DNA of 64,000 bases, taken from contig NZ_CP139247.1 in assembly GCF_034087045.1 (NCBI RefSeq), positions 3,684,001 to 3,748,000 on the forward strand, written 5' to 3'. Made by a program: the position numbers and the translations under genes. The first letter of the stretch is position 1; each line of letters opens with the position of its first letter. The DNA is from Chitinophaga sancti. GTDB taxonomy: Bacteria > Bacteroidota > Bacteroidia > Chitinophagales > Chitinophagaceae. The notes under the pieces were generated by a model. That model was not told where the DNA came from and searched no databases. It saw only the letters and a list, made by a program, of their open reading frames with translations. Positions 55,489 to 64,000 of this stretch are shown here, piece by piece.

Positions 55489-56592
55489 ATGGCGGTGAAA
55501 TACAGTCAAGGGACAGCTCTGCTGGCCATGGCAAAAGCAAGTTTGAAAGCAATATTGAGAAGCCCCTCGGCTGTAGTATTCAGCTTAGGTTTTCCCTTGG
55601 TGATCTTACTTTGTTTTGGCTTTATCGGGGATAGCACTGTATCTGTAAAAGTAGGTGTGGACAGTGCGACGGATACCCATAGTTACCTGTACCAGCAATT
55701 ATTGAAGGAGAAGAGCCTGAAACTGGTAACAGACAAGACGAATGCAGAATTGCAGGCAGAGCTGAAAAAAGGGCATGTCACCGCTATTCTGAAAGTAAAG
55801 GACCTACCTGCTGTAGACAATAAACCGTCCAACTCTATCCAGGTCTATACCTCTACCGCTGCTGTTGAAAAGATCGGGGTATTCAATGCTATCCTGAATG
55901 GTGTGATCCGTAATGCAGATGCCAAATATTACAGCCATGCTTCTGTAGCCAGGGTTGAACCCATGATCACGCTGCCTGGCCGTAGATATACTACTATCGA
56001 TTTCATATTGCCTGGTTTGCTGAGCTTCTCCCTGCTCAGTGCAGCCGTATTCAGCACTGCTTTCCTGTTTTTCGGTTTAAGACAGACGCTGGTATTAAAA
56101 CGTTTCTTCGCTACGCCGATCCGGCGCTTACATATAGTATTGGGTGAATCCCTGGCCCGCCTGGTATTCCAGATCTCCGGCGCGATCCTGATCATTGCGA
56201 TCGGTTATTTCTTTTTTGGCTTCACGCTGGTAAACGGGTGGAGTACCTTTTTTGAAATGCTGATCCTGACTGCGCTGGGTGTGGTGGTGTTCATGGGCTT
56301 TGGCTTTGTCGTGAGCGGTCTCGCCAATAGCGAGAGCACGATTCCGCTGTTTGCCAATATCATTACCCTGCCCCAGTTCCTCCTGGCAGGTACCTTTGTT
56401 TCTGTCGATGTATTTCCTACCTGGTTGCAGGTCATCTGCCGCATTATGCCACTAACTTACCTGAACGATGCTTTCCGGAAAGTGGCCTTTGAAGGACAGC
56501 ACCTCTGGAACCTGGGCCTCGAGCTGGGTGTGATTACACTATGGGGTGTGATTATTTACGCTGTGGCGGTGAGAGTTTTCCGGTGGGAATAG
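55489..56592 (+). CDS. ABC-2 type transporter permease
   Basis: A 367-residue integral membrane protein. One N-terminal span (SPSAVVFSLGFPLVILLCFGFIG) is followed by a large periplasmic-type domain (about 45-180) and then about five hydrophobic spans up to the C-terminus. This is the ABC-2 permease (YhhJ/DrrB-like) layout. The partner ATPase is not adjacent, so it must be encoded elsewhere or supplied by another system. The two downstream genes, on the same strand with short gaps, encode SRPBCC proteins. Substrate unknown. Confidence 0.88.
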   Translation: MAVKYSQGTALLAMAKASLKAILRSPSAVVFSLGFPLVILLCFGFIGDSTVSVKVGVDSATDTHSYLYQQLLKEKSLKLVTDKTNAELQAELKKGHVTAILKVKDLPAVDNKPSNSIQVYTSTAAVEKIGVFNAILNGVIRNADAKYYSHASVARVEPMITLPGRRYTTIDFILPGLLSFSLLSAAVFSTAFLFFGLRQTLVLKRFFATPIRRLHIVLGESLARLVFQISGAILIIAIGYFFFGFTLVNGWSTFFEMLILTALGVVVFMGFGFVVSGLANSESTIPLFANIITLPQFLLAGTFVSVDVFPTWLQVICRIMPLTYLNDAFRKVAFEGQHLWNLGLELGVITLWGVIIYAVAVRVFRWE

Positions 56593-56618
56593 TCATTTTT
56601 TTTTGGTAACTTTTAGGG

Positions 56619-57146
56619 ATGCAAGCCTTTTTTATTCTCCTGGGCGCTCTGGCTGTGATCATCCCTGGGTGTTTCATAGTTAGCCTGTTTTTACCGGCTA
56701 CTGTGAAGGTTGTGCGTGTCAGGGTCATTTCCGCCACTCCTGCTGCTGTATTTCAACAGATCAATACTGTCCGTAACTGGGAAAACTGGTCTCCCTGGCA
56801 CCAGGCAGATCCTCATATGAAACTCCTGTACACCGATACTGAGAGTGGGATAGGTGCAGCCTACAGCTGGGAAAGCCAAAACCGGCAGATCGGCAAGGGG
56901 GCCATGATGATCACCAATTCCCGGTTGGATGAGTTCATTGCCACAGATATGCACTTTATGGAGCAGGGACTGGCCAAAGCTACCTTTAAACTGGAACCGG
57001 TACCCGGTGGTACCAGTGTGACCTGGACCATGACGGCAGAACTGGGGCGTAACCCCTTCAAAAAGTTCATGGGACTCCTGATGGACAAATGGGTAGGAAG
57101 GGATTTTGAAAAAGGACTGGCCAAACTCGATTCGGTATTAAGATAA
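56619..57146 (+). CDS. SRPBCC-family protein with N-terminal membrane anchor
   Basis: A 175-residue protein with an N-terminal hydrophobic helix (FILLGALAVIIPGCFIVSLFL) and a START/SRPBCC (polyketide cyclase 2-like) domain shown by the P-A-A-V-F-Q-Q-I-N-x-V-x-x-W-x-x-W-S-P-W pattern near 40-60. Such domains bind hydrophobic ligands; no enzymatic activity can be assigned. It lies 26 bases after the permease and has a paralog immediately downstream, so the pair probably arose by tandem duplication. The family nickname does not link it to the PKS locus. Confidence 0.82.
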   Translation: MQAFFILLGALAVIIPGCFIVSLFLPATVKVVRVRVISATPAAVFQQINTVRNWENWSPWHQADPHMKLLYTDTESGIGAAYSWESQNRQIGKGAMMITNSRLDEFIATDMHFMEQGLAKATFKLEPVPGGTSVTWTMTAELGRNPFKKFMGLLMDKWVGRDFEKGLAKLDSVLR

Positions 57147-57207
57147 TTCTCCTCCTTTTGCCAAAATAGAACGAGATTTGCAACCTTAACAGTCTGGAAT
57201 TGTTCAT

Positions 57208-57753
57208 ATGCGATTAATTAAACTAGCCGTGATTAGCGCAGTTTGCTTCGGCGTGCTGCTTTTCTTGCTATCCTTATTATTACCTTCTAAAGCGATTGTA
57301 GAACGTTCTGGTGTCATAGATGCACCAATGTCTACTGTGTATGCGCAATTAAATGACCTGAGTAAATGGTCGGCCTGGAATCCATGGGCTGCCGATGAAA
57401 CTGCACAGGATAAGCAATATTCAACCCCTCCTGCAGGTAAGGGCGCCTACTTTACTTTTAGCGGTATGCAACATGAAGATCGTATAACCGGAAAGGTAAG
57501 TATTGAAGAAAGTCGTCCTGACAGTGGTATCAAATACCTCATGACCTTCAATGCCATGCGCCCGGTAAATGCTTATTTCGAAATCAAGCCTGCGGCTGAT
57601 GGAAAAGCAACTGCTATCATGTGGCGCTTAGAAACACACCTGGGTTACTGGCCATGGTGGAAACTGCGTGGTTTCCTGGCAGACAGGCTCACAGGGCCAC
57701 AGCTGGAAGCGGGGTTGACACAGTTGAAGACAATTTGCGAAAGCGGTAAATAA
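57208..57753 (+). CDS. SRPBCC-family protein with N-terminal membrane anchor (second copy)
   Basis: A 181-residue paralog of the preceding gene. It has the same plan: N-terminal hydrophobic helix (VISAVCFGVLLFLLSLLL), then IDAPMSTVYAQLNDLSKWSAWNPW and the rest of the SRPBCC fold. The C-terminal GPQLEAGLTQLKTICE parallels the end of its neighbour. Ligand and role are unknown. Confidence 0.82.
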   Translation: MRLIKLAVISAVCFGVLLFLLSLLLPSKAIVERSGVIDAPMSTVYAQLNDLSKWSAWNPWAADETAQDKQYSTPPAGKGAYFTFSGMQHEDRITGKVSIEESRPDSGIKYLMTFNAMRPVNAYFEIKPAADGKATAIMWRLETHLGYWPWWKLRGFLADRLTGPQLEAGLTQLKTICESGK

Positions 57754-57816
57754 TACACAGGCGGTAACAACCGCTCCCGCATTATACATTAATTTTCCAT
57801 AAATTTTTTACTATTT

Positions 57817-58317
57817 ATGAAACAATTCCTCTTATTCTTTGCATTGCTGGCCGGTACTGGCAGCCTTGTATCTGCACAGGAAAAAAAGGCAGTTGCAAGC
57901 CCTCGGGTAACTGCAGAAGGAAAAAATGTAAAAGTTGCTTATGGTCAACCTTCTAAAAAAGGTAGAGTGATCTTTGGAGACCTGGTTCCTTATGATAAAG
58001 TATGGCGCCTGGGTGCTAACGAAGCAACTGAAATCACATTTGCTAAAGATGGTAGCTTCGGTGGCAAAGCCGTAAAAGCAGGTACTTACACCCTGTTCGC
58101 TATCCCAACTCAAACAGAGTGGACATTTGTACTGAACAGCGAACTGAAACAATGGGGTGCTTACAAGTATGATTCTATCAAAGTACACAACGTGCTGGAA
58201 GCAAAAGCTAAGGTGACTAAAACAGCTGCACCGGTTGAAAAACTGACTATCACTTTGCCTGCTGGTAAGATGATCGTAGAGTGGGATGAAACCCATGTGG
58301 AAGTACCAGTGAAGTAA
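57817..58317 (+). CDS. Exported DUF2911-domain protein
   Basis: A 166-residue protein with a signal peptide (MKQFLLFFALLAGTGSLVSAQ) and the DUF2911 signature: ASPRVTAEGKNVKVAYGQPSKKGRVIFG, then VWRLGANEATEITF and KAGTYTLFAIP. The family is common in Bacteroidota and has no established function. A small inverted repeat (gcggt-aaca-accgc, 57762-57775) lies in the 63-base gap upstream. A strong terminator follows the stop. Confidence 0.88.
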   Translation: MKQFLLFFALLAGTGSLVSAQEKKAVASPRVTAEGKNVKVAYGQPSKKGRVIFGDLVPYDKVWRLGANEATEITFAKDGSFGGKAVKAGTYTLFAIPTQTEWTFVLNSELKQWGAYKYDSIKVHNVLEAKAKVTKTAAPVEKLTITLPAGKMIVEWDETHVEVPVK

Positions 58318-58337
58318 TGAGCATTGTATTTTATTGT

Positions 58338-58370
58338 AAAAGGCCGTCTCACTTGTGAGACGGCCTTTTG
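58338..58370. terminator. Bidirectional terminator between the DUF2911 gene and the TonB receptor gene
   Basis: A perfect 15-bp stem (aaaaggccgtctcac with gtgagacggcctttt) around a 2-base centre is followed by T-rich sequence on the plus strand and by TTTTAC on the minus strand. It fills most of the 57-base gap between the two convergent stops. Confidence 0.88.
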
Positions 58371-58374
58371 TTTT

Positions 58375-60234
58375 TTACAGGTTCCATTTAACAGATACAT
58401 TTATTTGCCTGCCATCTACAGGCCCCCACAACGGTACAAAAGAAGGATCATTCACTGTTCCGGTATATAATGGGGTATGTTTACCTTGTCTTACATCAAA
58501 GAGGTTTTCTCCGTTCAGCACCAGTGTGACATGATCACCTATTTGTCTTGATACCATGGCTGCCCAGAACCAGTAATTCGGCGCCTTCTCATTGTTGTAT
58601 AAATACTGATGCCCGTTCCAGCTATTCTCTATCCCCATGCGCCATTTATCTTCGATCTCATAGGCGAGTGTAGTCGCAAATTTATCCTGTGGTGCAAAAG
58701 GCACGTACATTGTACTAATTTTTGAAATGGTATGATTATACCCCATGTACAATTCCACATGATCCATTTCCAATCTCACATATGTATCCGTTCCTGCACT
58801 ATGTAGCGGGTCGGCCTGGGTTTGCAGTTCATATAAATTATCACTTCTTAATACAGGTAGTATTGGATGTTGCACATGAGAATAATAGAAGGCCTGGTTC
58901 AATGTCAGGTCCAGTTCACCAAGGGTAGTATGATAGTTCGCATCGAAGTTCAGTCCTTTGCTTCTCTCTGTTTTCAACCCATCCGGCAAAGCGGCGAGCG
59001 TCTTATACCCCAGCAATTGTGTTTGTGTTGTAAAGATTGCGGCGGTCTTATACCCCGTACCTGCGCTCAGGCGAACAGAGAGATCATGAATGGGTTTGTA
59101 CACTATGGCCAGTCTTGGCAATAGGAACCAGCCATATACATTGTGGTGATCTGCGCGTAGCCCACCTTCTATCATCAGCTGCTTTGTGAGTTGAATCTCA
59201 TCCTGTGCAAAGAAGCCGACAGTATTGTAGGTATAATTACTAATACGGCTGCTGTCGTGGTTATCCCTGGTATAGGCTTCGCTGGTATTGTTTATACCAA
59301 GCACTACACCATGCCATTTATAACTGGCTTCTGTATAGGTATTCAATTGTTTGCCCTGCAGGAGGAAATTTCCCTCTGTATGCAGCAGATGATAGAGACT
59401 GGCGTTGCTTTTAATGGTGAACGCCTTGTGGGTCAGTTGTAGGTCTAAGCTATTACGATTACTATTATTCTTTTCTGTGTAGTAGGCACCACCACCGGAG
59501 CGTTGCTCAAATGTTCCCTGGTACCCCGCAGTAAAGGTCGTTTTTGGATGGATATACCAGAAGAATTTCGGATGCACCAGGTACTGTCTTAACTGTGGCA
59601 CATCACTGAATCCATCCTTGTTCACATCTGTCGCATTCTGATGCGTAACACCTCCAAAAAATGTGAAACCTGTTTTTTGCCATTTCTGTGAATAATATAA
59701 ATTGGCATTGTTCTCTTTGAGCGTGCTGCGATTCAATAAAATATTCAATAATGGTTTGTCGCCCGGGGTCTTGGAAATAAAATTGATCATCCCCGCAATC
59801 GCGCCACCCCCATACAGCGTAGACACAGATCCTTTTATAATCTCAATCTGTTTCAGATCCAGCGGGGGGATGGCCAGTACGCCAAAATTGCCGCTTAACC
59901 CTTCGTACAGGGGAAGGCCATCCCTCAATAGCTGGGTGTATTTTCCATCCATCCCCTGCATGCGGATGGCATTATTTCCACTGATTGCCGATGTGTTTTG
60001 TATATGGATCACAGATAGATCGCCCAGCAAACTGGCCACATTTGCTGGCTTAATACCGCTTTCTTCCTGCATATCCTCCAGGCCTAATACTTCCACTTTC
60101 ATAGGCAGGTCCCCGATACGGCTATTGGTACGGGTAGAGTGCACGACTATCTCGTGAATCTGTACAACTTTAGTCGTGTCCTGTGCGAATAATGGACCCG
60201 TGGCCAGTAATAAAATAAACCCTGTGACCTTCAT
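58375..60234 (-). CDS. TonB-dependent outer-membrane receptor
   Basis: A 619-residue protein with a signal peptide (MKVTGFILLLATGPLFAQ), a plug domain (about 30-155; EIVVHSTRTNSRIG as a TonB-box-like start, then NAIRMQGMDGKYTQLLRDGLP and IEIIKGSVSTLYGGGAIAGMINFI) and a beta-barrel ending in an aromatic-rich strand with terminal NL. It is probably the last gene of an operon with a response regulator and sensor kinase, 38 bases upstream. That suggests signal-dependent control of uptake of a metal complex, vitamin or other small ligand. The ligand cannot be read from the sequence. Its distance from the PKS/NRPS locus argues against a dedicated link. Confidence 0.93.
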   Translation of the reverse strand: MKVTGFILLLATGPLFAQDTTKVVQIHEIVVHSTRTNSRIGDLPMKVEVLGLEDMQEESGIKPANVASLLGDLSVIHIQNTSAISGNNAIRMQGMDGKYTQLLRDGLPLYEGLSGNFGVLAIPPLDLKQIEIIKGSVSTLYGGGAIAGMINFISKTPGDKPLLNILLNRSTLKENNANLYYSQKWQKTGFTFFGGVTHQNATDVNKDGFSDVPQLRQYLVHPKFFWYIHPKTTFTAGYQGTFEQRSGGGAYYTEKNNSNRNSLDLQLTHKAFTIKSNASLYHLLHTEGNFLLQGKQLNTYTEASYKWHGVVLGINNTSEAYTRDNHDSSRISNYTYNTVGFFAQDEIQLTKQLMIEGGLRADHHNVYGWFLLPRLAIVYKPIHDLSVRLSAGTGYKTAAIFTTQTQLLGYKTLAALPDGLKTERSKGLNFDANYHTTLGELDLTLNQAFYYSHVQHPILPVLRSDNLYELQTQADPLHSAGTDTYVRLEMDHVELYMGYNHTISKISTMYVPFAPQDKFATTLAYEIEDKWRMGIENSWNGHQYLYNNEKAPNYWFWAAMVSRQIGDHVTLVLNGENLFDVRQGKHTPLYTGTVNDPSFVPLWGPVDGRQINVSVKWNL

Positions 60235-60272
60235 GAAACAAAGAAAAGGAGCGATCCTGTGGAAAATCTGGA

Positions 60273-61550
60273 TTAATGATGATGCCTGTCCGGGCGAAGA
60301 ATAAAATGGTGTTCCTGCCCTTTATGCAGGTAATATATCTTCAGGTTATTTGTATCCGTGATCTTTTTCACAATGGCCAATCCCAATCCGTTACTGTTTT
60401 CCAGGTTGGATGCATTCTTCTTAAATCGTTGGAATAATTGAGTGGAGGGAATAGGGGGGTATTCACTGGTATTGCAGATGCTGAACTGTTTTTCATTCAG
60501 CTGTATGGTGATCTGGCCTTTGGGGTAATTATATTTTATGGCATTGCCCAGTAAATTACTGATGAGGGTATCTGCCAGTAACGGATGTAGTAATAGTAAA
60601 AGATCGTTTGAAATATCTGTACTTACCAGCAATTCTTTATCCCGTATCAGTTCGTCAAAAAAGCGCAGGTGTTTCTCCAGCACTGTTCTGATGCTGATCT
60701 CGCTGGTTGCCACAAATTGTTTGTTCCCGATCTTAGCCATGAATAACAGGCCATGATTCAGGTGCGACAACCGTTGCAAAGCCTCATGCGTTTGTGCGAT
60801 AGATTTTAGCTGCGCCGGTTGTAAGTCTTCATCCTGCAATAGCAGTTCCAGCTTGTTTTGCGCAATCGCCAGCGGTGTCTGCATTTCATGTGCAGCATCT
60901 TCTGTCAGTTCTTTCATGATCACAAAATCATGGTAGATGCGGGAGGTAGCATTTATCAACACTTCATTTAACCTGTTGAATTCAGTCACAGAAGTATCCG
61001 GAAAAGAAAGGTGGTGCATCTGTTCCAATTGCAGCTTTTCCATCTTATCCAACGACAGGTAAAATGGCCGCCAGATGCTGCGGCTGATCAACCTGTTCAC
61101 CAATATGGTAAACAATAATAACCCAATAAAAGCCAGTGCCATTACCAGCGCAATATTTTTAATCAGGTCGTCTTTTTCAATCAGTGATTTTCTGATCGTG
61201 AGCAGGTAAAATTTACCCCGTATACTGATCACCTGTTCCAGCTGGCGATACGGTACCTTTTTATGCTCGATCTCCTGGTACTGCATAATTGATTGGAGTA
61301 CCGGTTGTGCATTTGCAGGCCCATTTGCAGGATGAATACTGAACTCCGGTGTTGTGATACCAAATACAGGACTGTTATCAGGAATCGACTTAAAATAGAC
61401 CTCCCATTGAATCTTATCATTTACCAGTTCCTCATCCATCTCTTTCTCCAGTTCCTTATCAAACTGATGATAGAGATAAATGCCGCCGGTCGTCAGCAGG
61501 GGCAGCATGATCAGTAAAAACCAGATGGTATTTTTGGTAAGTAGTTTCAT
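60273..61550 (-). CDS. Sensor histidine kinase
   Basis: A 425-residue protein if started at MKLLTKNTIWFLL, which I prefer because that ATG is one base after the response regulator's stop and a membrane helix follows at once. It has two membrane spans around a sensor domain (about 30-140), a HAMP-like linker, the H box EDAAHEMQTPLAIAQNK, an N box NLLGNAIKYN and a G box NGLGLAIVKK. The C-terminus is His-rich (RPDRHHH). It should autophosphorylate on the H-box His and pass phosphate to the adjacent regulator. The signal is unknown. Confidence 0.92.
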   Translation of the reverse strand: MKLLTKNTIWFLLIMLPLLTTGGIYLYHQFDKELEKEMDEELVNDKIQWEVYFKSIPDNSPVFGITTPEFSIHPANGPANAQPVLQSIMQYQEIEHKKVPYRQLEQVISIRGKFYLLTIRKSLIEKDDLIKNIALVMALAFIGLLLFTILVNRLISRSIWRPFYLSLDKMEKLQLEQMHHLSFPDTSVTEFNRLNEVLINATSRIYHDFVIMKELTEDAAHEMQTPLAIAQNKLELLLQDEDLQPAQLKSIAQTHEALQRLSHLNHGLLFMAKIGNKQFVATSEISIRTVLEKHLRFFDELIRDKELLVSTDISNDLLLLLHPLLADTLISNLLGNAIKYNYPKGQITIQLNEKQFSICNTSEYPPIPSTQLFQRFKKNASNLENSNGLGLAIVKKITDTNNLKIYYLHKGQEHHFILRPDRHHH

Positions 61551-61551
61551 A

Positions 61552-62223
61552 TTATTCGAACCGGTAACCTGTGCCATACACCGTCTTGATATGATCTGGT
61601 GCACCGGCATCCATCAGTTTGCGGCGGAGGTTTTTGATATGTGAATATATGAAATCATAAGAACCTGCCATGTCATATTCATCGCCCCACAGGTGAGATG
61701 CCAGGGCGGACTTGGTAATGACACGTTTTTGGTTGGCAATAAAGTACACGAGAAGCTGGTATTCCTTCGCTGTCAGGTCCACCGGTTTCTGGTGCACCAG
61801 CACCGTTTTCGAAGCTGGAATTACCTGTATATCCTGGAAGATAATACTGGTATTGCCGCCAAAATGTTTGCGGCGTAGCAGGGCATTGACCCGTGCACTC
61901 AGTTCTGATAAATGAAAAGGTTTGGTGAGATAATCGTCGGCGCCAAGGCCCAGACCTTGGAGTTTATCTTCCAATGAATCTTTGGCGGAGATAATGATAA
62001 TACCCGCATCGGAGCGGATCTGTTTTAGTTCCTTTACGATATCTAATCCGCTGCCATAAGGAAGGCTGATATCGGCAATTATACATTCATATTCGGCATC
62101 GTTGACCTTCTGAATGCCCTCTCTGAAGTTTGTAGCTACTTCACAAATGTAGCCCTGTTTGCCTAAGTATTGTGTGATTGATTCTTGTAGCGCCTGCTCG
62201 TCTTCGATGATAAGAATGTTCAT
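61552..62223 (-). CDS. OmpR/PhoB-family response regulator
   Basis: A 223-residue protein with a receiver domain (IIEDE at the N-terminus, phospho-acceptor Asp in CIIADISLPYGSG, Lys in DDYLTKPF) and a winged-helix DNA-binding domain (LTAKEYQLLVYF, then DFIYSHIKNLRRKL and TVYGTGYRFE). It is the first gene of the regulator/kinase/TonB-receptor operon, and would be expected to control that operon and other targets. Confidence 0.95.
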   Translation of the reverse strand: MNILIIEDEQALQESITQYLGKQGYICEVATNFREGIQKVNDAEYECIIADISLPYGSGLDIVKELKQIRSDAGIIIISAKDSLEDKLQGLGLGADDYLTKPFHLSELSARVNALLRRKHFGGNTSIIFQDIQVIPASKTVLVHQKPVDLTAKEYQLLVYFIANQKRVITKSALASHLWGDEYDMAGSYDFIYSHIKNLRRKLMDAGAPDHIKTVYGTGYRFE

Positions 62224-62237
62224 AATTAAAAGGTACG

Positions 62238-62275
62238 AAAAAAAATGGGGCCCTGCTTATAGCGCAGGAAGCCCC
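62238..62275 (-). terminator. Intrinsic terminator overlapping the end of the ABC1 kinase gene
   Basis: On the minus strand, ggggc-tt-cctgc pairs with gcagg-gcccc (10 bp interrupted by a 2-base bulge) and is followed by A and eight T. The TAA stop of the kinase gene lies in the loop, so the hairpin is partly coding. It separates the kinase gene from the response-regulator operon downstream. Confidence 0.85.
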
Positions 62276-63558
62276 GTTTTAATATTCGCTTTGAGATCGC
62301 TTAGAATAGAATACAAGCCGAAGTAGGTTCTGTTCACATACAGGCTATGCCTTGACCCTCGCGCAACTTTCGACTCTTTCACCTCTTTTAGGTTAGCTAC
62401 ATAATCCATGTAAGCATATATCTCCCCGAAATAACGTTCATCGCCAAAATCAAATTCAGGTAAGGTAAATGGCAGTGTGAGCATGTCGATCATCTTCTGG
62501 AACAGGGTGGAGAAAAATGTAATCTCCTTTTCCGAATCCGAAGGATGTATCATTTCAAGGCTGGTATAGATCTGATTACGTCGCACATCATCTTTCAATA
62601 CTTCTTTATCTGTCAATAAGAAGTAGTTGACATAAAAATCTTCCGGTATTTCCTTGATACAACCAAAGTCAAAGATGCCGATCGTACCGTCTTCCCTCAT
62701 GAGGAAATTGCCCGGATGTGGATCAGCATGCACCTTTTTCAGCTTATGTACCTGGAATTGGTAGAAGTCCCACAGTGCCTGACCGATGCTATTTCTAACT
62801 TCCTGAGATGGGTTCTTTAACAGGAACTCCTTCAGGTGGTAGCCGCGTAGCCAGTCCATTGTAATGATCTTATCGCTGGAGAGTTCCGGGTAATACTTCG
62901 GGAATACCAGGTTCGGAATATGTGCGCACAAGGTAGATACTTCTACAGAGCGGTGCAGTTCCAGTTTATAATCCGTTTCTTCCAGCAGTTTTGTCTCAAT
63001 CTCTTCAAAGTACTTGTCCATATCCACCTCGTTCATGCCTACGATGCGCATGGCAAATGGCTTTACGATGCGGAGGTCAGACTTCACACTGTTCGCTACC
63101 CCGGGGTACTGGATTTTGATGGCCAGTTCCCTGCCCCATTTGGTGGCTTTATGTACCTGCCCGATGCTGGCGGCATTAGCTGCCTTGATATCGAAAGTAT
63201 CGAACAACTGTGCGGGGGTTTTGCCTAATGTCTTAACGAAGGTATTGATCACCAGCGGACCAGAAAGGGGTGGGGCGCTGTACTGCGACATGGCGAACTT
63301 CTCGGTATAGGCTTTGGGCAGCATGCCCTTGTCCATACTTAACATCTGCGCTACTTTCAGTGCACTGCCTTTCAGGTTGCTGAGGGTATCGTAAATGTCT
63401 TCTGCATTGTCTGCATGCAGTTCTTCCCTGCTGATATTGGGATCAATGAGTTTTTTGGTATAGTGCTTCAGGTAATTGGTTCCAACTTTCAATCCTGTGG
63501 TCACAAAACGACTCGCTCTTTCCACTTTTCCCGTAGGAATATTAGTTTGCTCTTTCAT
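62257..63558 (-). CDS. ABC1/AarF (UbiB/ADCK)-family atypical kinase
   Basis: A 433-residue protein with the family landmarks: LKGSALKVAQMLS near 65 (the KxGQ-type helix, here KVAQ), the Ala-rich loop AANAASIGQVHKA, the ATP-binding Lys in ELAIKIQYPG, the catalytic loop HADPHPGNFLM and the metal-binding IFDFGCIKE. Relatives support ubiquinone/menaquinone or other lipid metabolism as ATPases. The second Gly of KxGQ is Ala here, a possible tuning change. The gene follows a TetR-like regulator on the same strand by only 15 bases, so they are likely co-transcribed. Confidence 0.9.
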   Translation of the reverse strand: MKEQTNIPTGKVERASRFVTTGLKVGTNYLKHYTKKLIDPNISREELHADNAEDIYDTLSNLKGSALKVAQMLSMDKGMLPKAYTEKFAMSQYSAPPLSGPLVINTFVKTLGKTPAQLFDTFDIKAANAASIGQVHKATKWGRELAIKIQYPGVANSVKSDLRIVKPFAMRIVGMNEVDMDKYFEEIETKLLEETDYKLELHRSVEVSTLCAHIPNLVFPKYYPELSSDKIITMDWLRGYHLKEFLLKNPSQEVRNSIGQALWDFYQFQVHKLKKVHADPHPGNFLMREDGTIGIFDFGCIKEIPEDFYVNYFLLTDKEVLKDDVRRNQIYTSLEMIHPSDSEKEITFFSTLFQKMIDMLTLPFTLPEFDFGDERYFGEIYAYMDYVANLKEVKESKVARGSRHSLYVNRTYFGLYSILSDLKANIKTGLPAL

Positions 63559-63573
63559 TACCTTTTATCTCCT

Positions 63574-64000
63574 CTATTTCCTGGTGAACATAAATTTGCC
63601 GAAGTCCAGCAGACTATCAATCGTGCCCGAGCTGATAATCTGGAAACTGAGATTTACAGCTTTTTCAATCGCAGCATCTGTCAGCTCAAATTTTTCTGAA
63701 TCATCCTTGATCCAGTAGTTGAGCACAAAGAGTGCCTGTACCCAGAAACCGTGTACGTATTGACTGGAAATGAATTTTCTTTCTTTTACTTCGCCAGACT
63801 GATAGCCTTCTTTGATCAGGTCTGTCGCGTATTCATAAAACGCATCTTTGAACTTTTCCAGCCTGTTTTCATGATAGCCAGGGATATGGAATTGTTCTTT
63901 CTGCTGCAAAATGTAGCTTCTGTCTTCTTTCAGCTTCTGTACCCAGAGGAAGTAGAAGGTGAGCAGCTTTTCGCGGGCAGAATAGCCGAGATAGGTATCG
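63574..64000 (-). CDS. 3' part of a probable TetR-family regulator, cut by the right edge
   Basis: The frame is open to the last base of the window; read back from the edge it continues DTYLGYSAREKLLTFYFLWVQ, so the TTG at 63909 is not the true start. About 142 C-terminal codons are visible. They are helical and match the ligand-binding half of TetR-type regulators (KFKDAFYEYATDLIKEGYQSGE...QYVHGFWVQALFVLNYWI). The DNA-binding N-terminus is outside the window, so the family call is tentative. The stop lies 15 bases before the ABC1 kinase start, suggesting it regulates or travels with that gene. Confidence 0.65.
   Translation of the reverse strand, partial: DTYLGYSAREKLLTFYFLWVQKLKEDRSYILQQKEQFHIPGYHENRLEKFKDAFYEYATDLIKEGYQSGEVKERKFISSQYVHGFWVQALFVLNYWIKDDSEKFELTDAAIEKAVNLSFQIISSGTIDSLLDFGKFMFTRK

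Noticed and set aside
56619..57753. SRPBCC ('polyketide cyclase-like') proteins as tailoring enzymes of the PKS/NRPS
   Set aside because: The name comes from the fold family only. They are membrane-anchored, sit beside an ABC-2 permease far from the cluster, and modular PKS lipopeptides need no such cyclase.
58375..62223. TonB receptor and two-component system as uptake/regulatory part of a beta-hydroxy-Asp siderophore pathway
   Set aside because: They lie more than 15 kb from the last biosynthetic gene with unrelated housekeeping genes and several terminators between. No direct link is visible in the sequence.

Overview
The window carries a large hybrid polyketide synthase / non-ribosomal peptide synthetase (PKS/NRPS) locus (about 1-42724) next to ordinary housekeeping genes (about 43185-64000). 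The protein families (dihydroceramide-desaturase-like enzyme, TonB-plug/MG2 protein, DUF2911 protein, SppA, ABC1 kinase), weak Shine-Dalgarno use and moderate AT content suggest a Bacteroidota bacterium of the Chitinophaga type. The genus is an inference. No rRNA, tRNA, CRISPR array or insertion sequence was seen.

Biosynthetic locus. A plus-strand operon already in progress at base 1 runs to 32952 with gaps of only 1-14 bases: the 3' end of a PKS gene; an AT-less KS-ACP-aminotransferase-C protein; a TauD/SyrP-like dioxygenase; four NRPS proteins; and, before the last NRPS, a dioxygenase fused to a class II aldolase domain. A minus-strand operon (42724 to 33006) faces it: a cyclic-peptide-type ABC exporter, a fatty-acyl-AMP-ligase PKS (FAAL-ACP-KS-AT-KR-ACP) and an O-carbamoyltransferase. 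The operons converge on a 13-bp two-way terminator at 32961-32993.

Proposed logic. The FAAL activates a fatty acid. PKS modules extend it and leave at least one hydroxyl. The KS-ACP-aminotransferase module turns the last beta-keto group into a beta-amine, as in the iturin/mycosubtilin family. The NRPS has seven carrier domains and six adenylation domains. My reading of the specificity pockets gives Asn - Tyr/Phe - Asn (with epimerase) - Ser - (carrier without A domain) - Asp - Thr, then a thioesterase. The three Asn/Asp A domains, and only those, are preceded by a C-like domain that has lost the HH of HHxxxDG. This is the layout of the 'interface' domains that recruit stand-alone beta-hydroxylases. 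The predicted product is a beta-amino-acyl lipopeptide, probably cyclic, with beta-hydroxy-Asn/Asp residues, a possible dehydro-Ser and a carbamoyl group. I do not recognise it as a known compound.

Flanking region. It holds a sphingolipid-desaturase-like gene, an unrecognised 395-aa gene followed by a 17-bp tandem repeat, a secreted lipase, a deoxyribonucleotidase, a large MG2/TonB-plug protein, a flavoprotein, folK with a deoxynucleoside kinase, sppA, an ABC-2 permease, two SRPBCC proteins, a DUF2911 protein, a response regulator / histidine kinase / TonB receptor operon, an ABC1 kinase and the 3' end of a TetR-like regulator cut by the right edge. Several gene ends carry clear intrinsic terminators.
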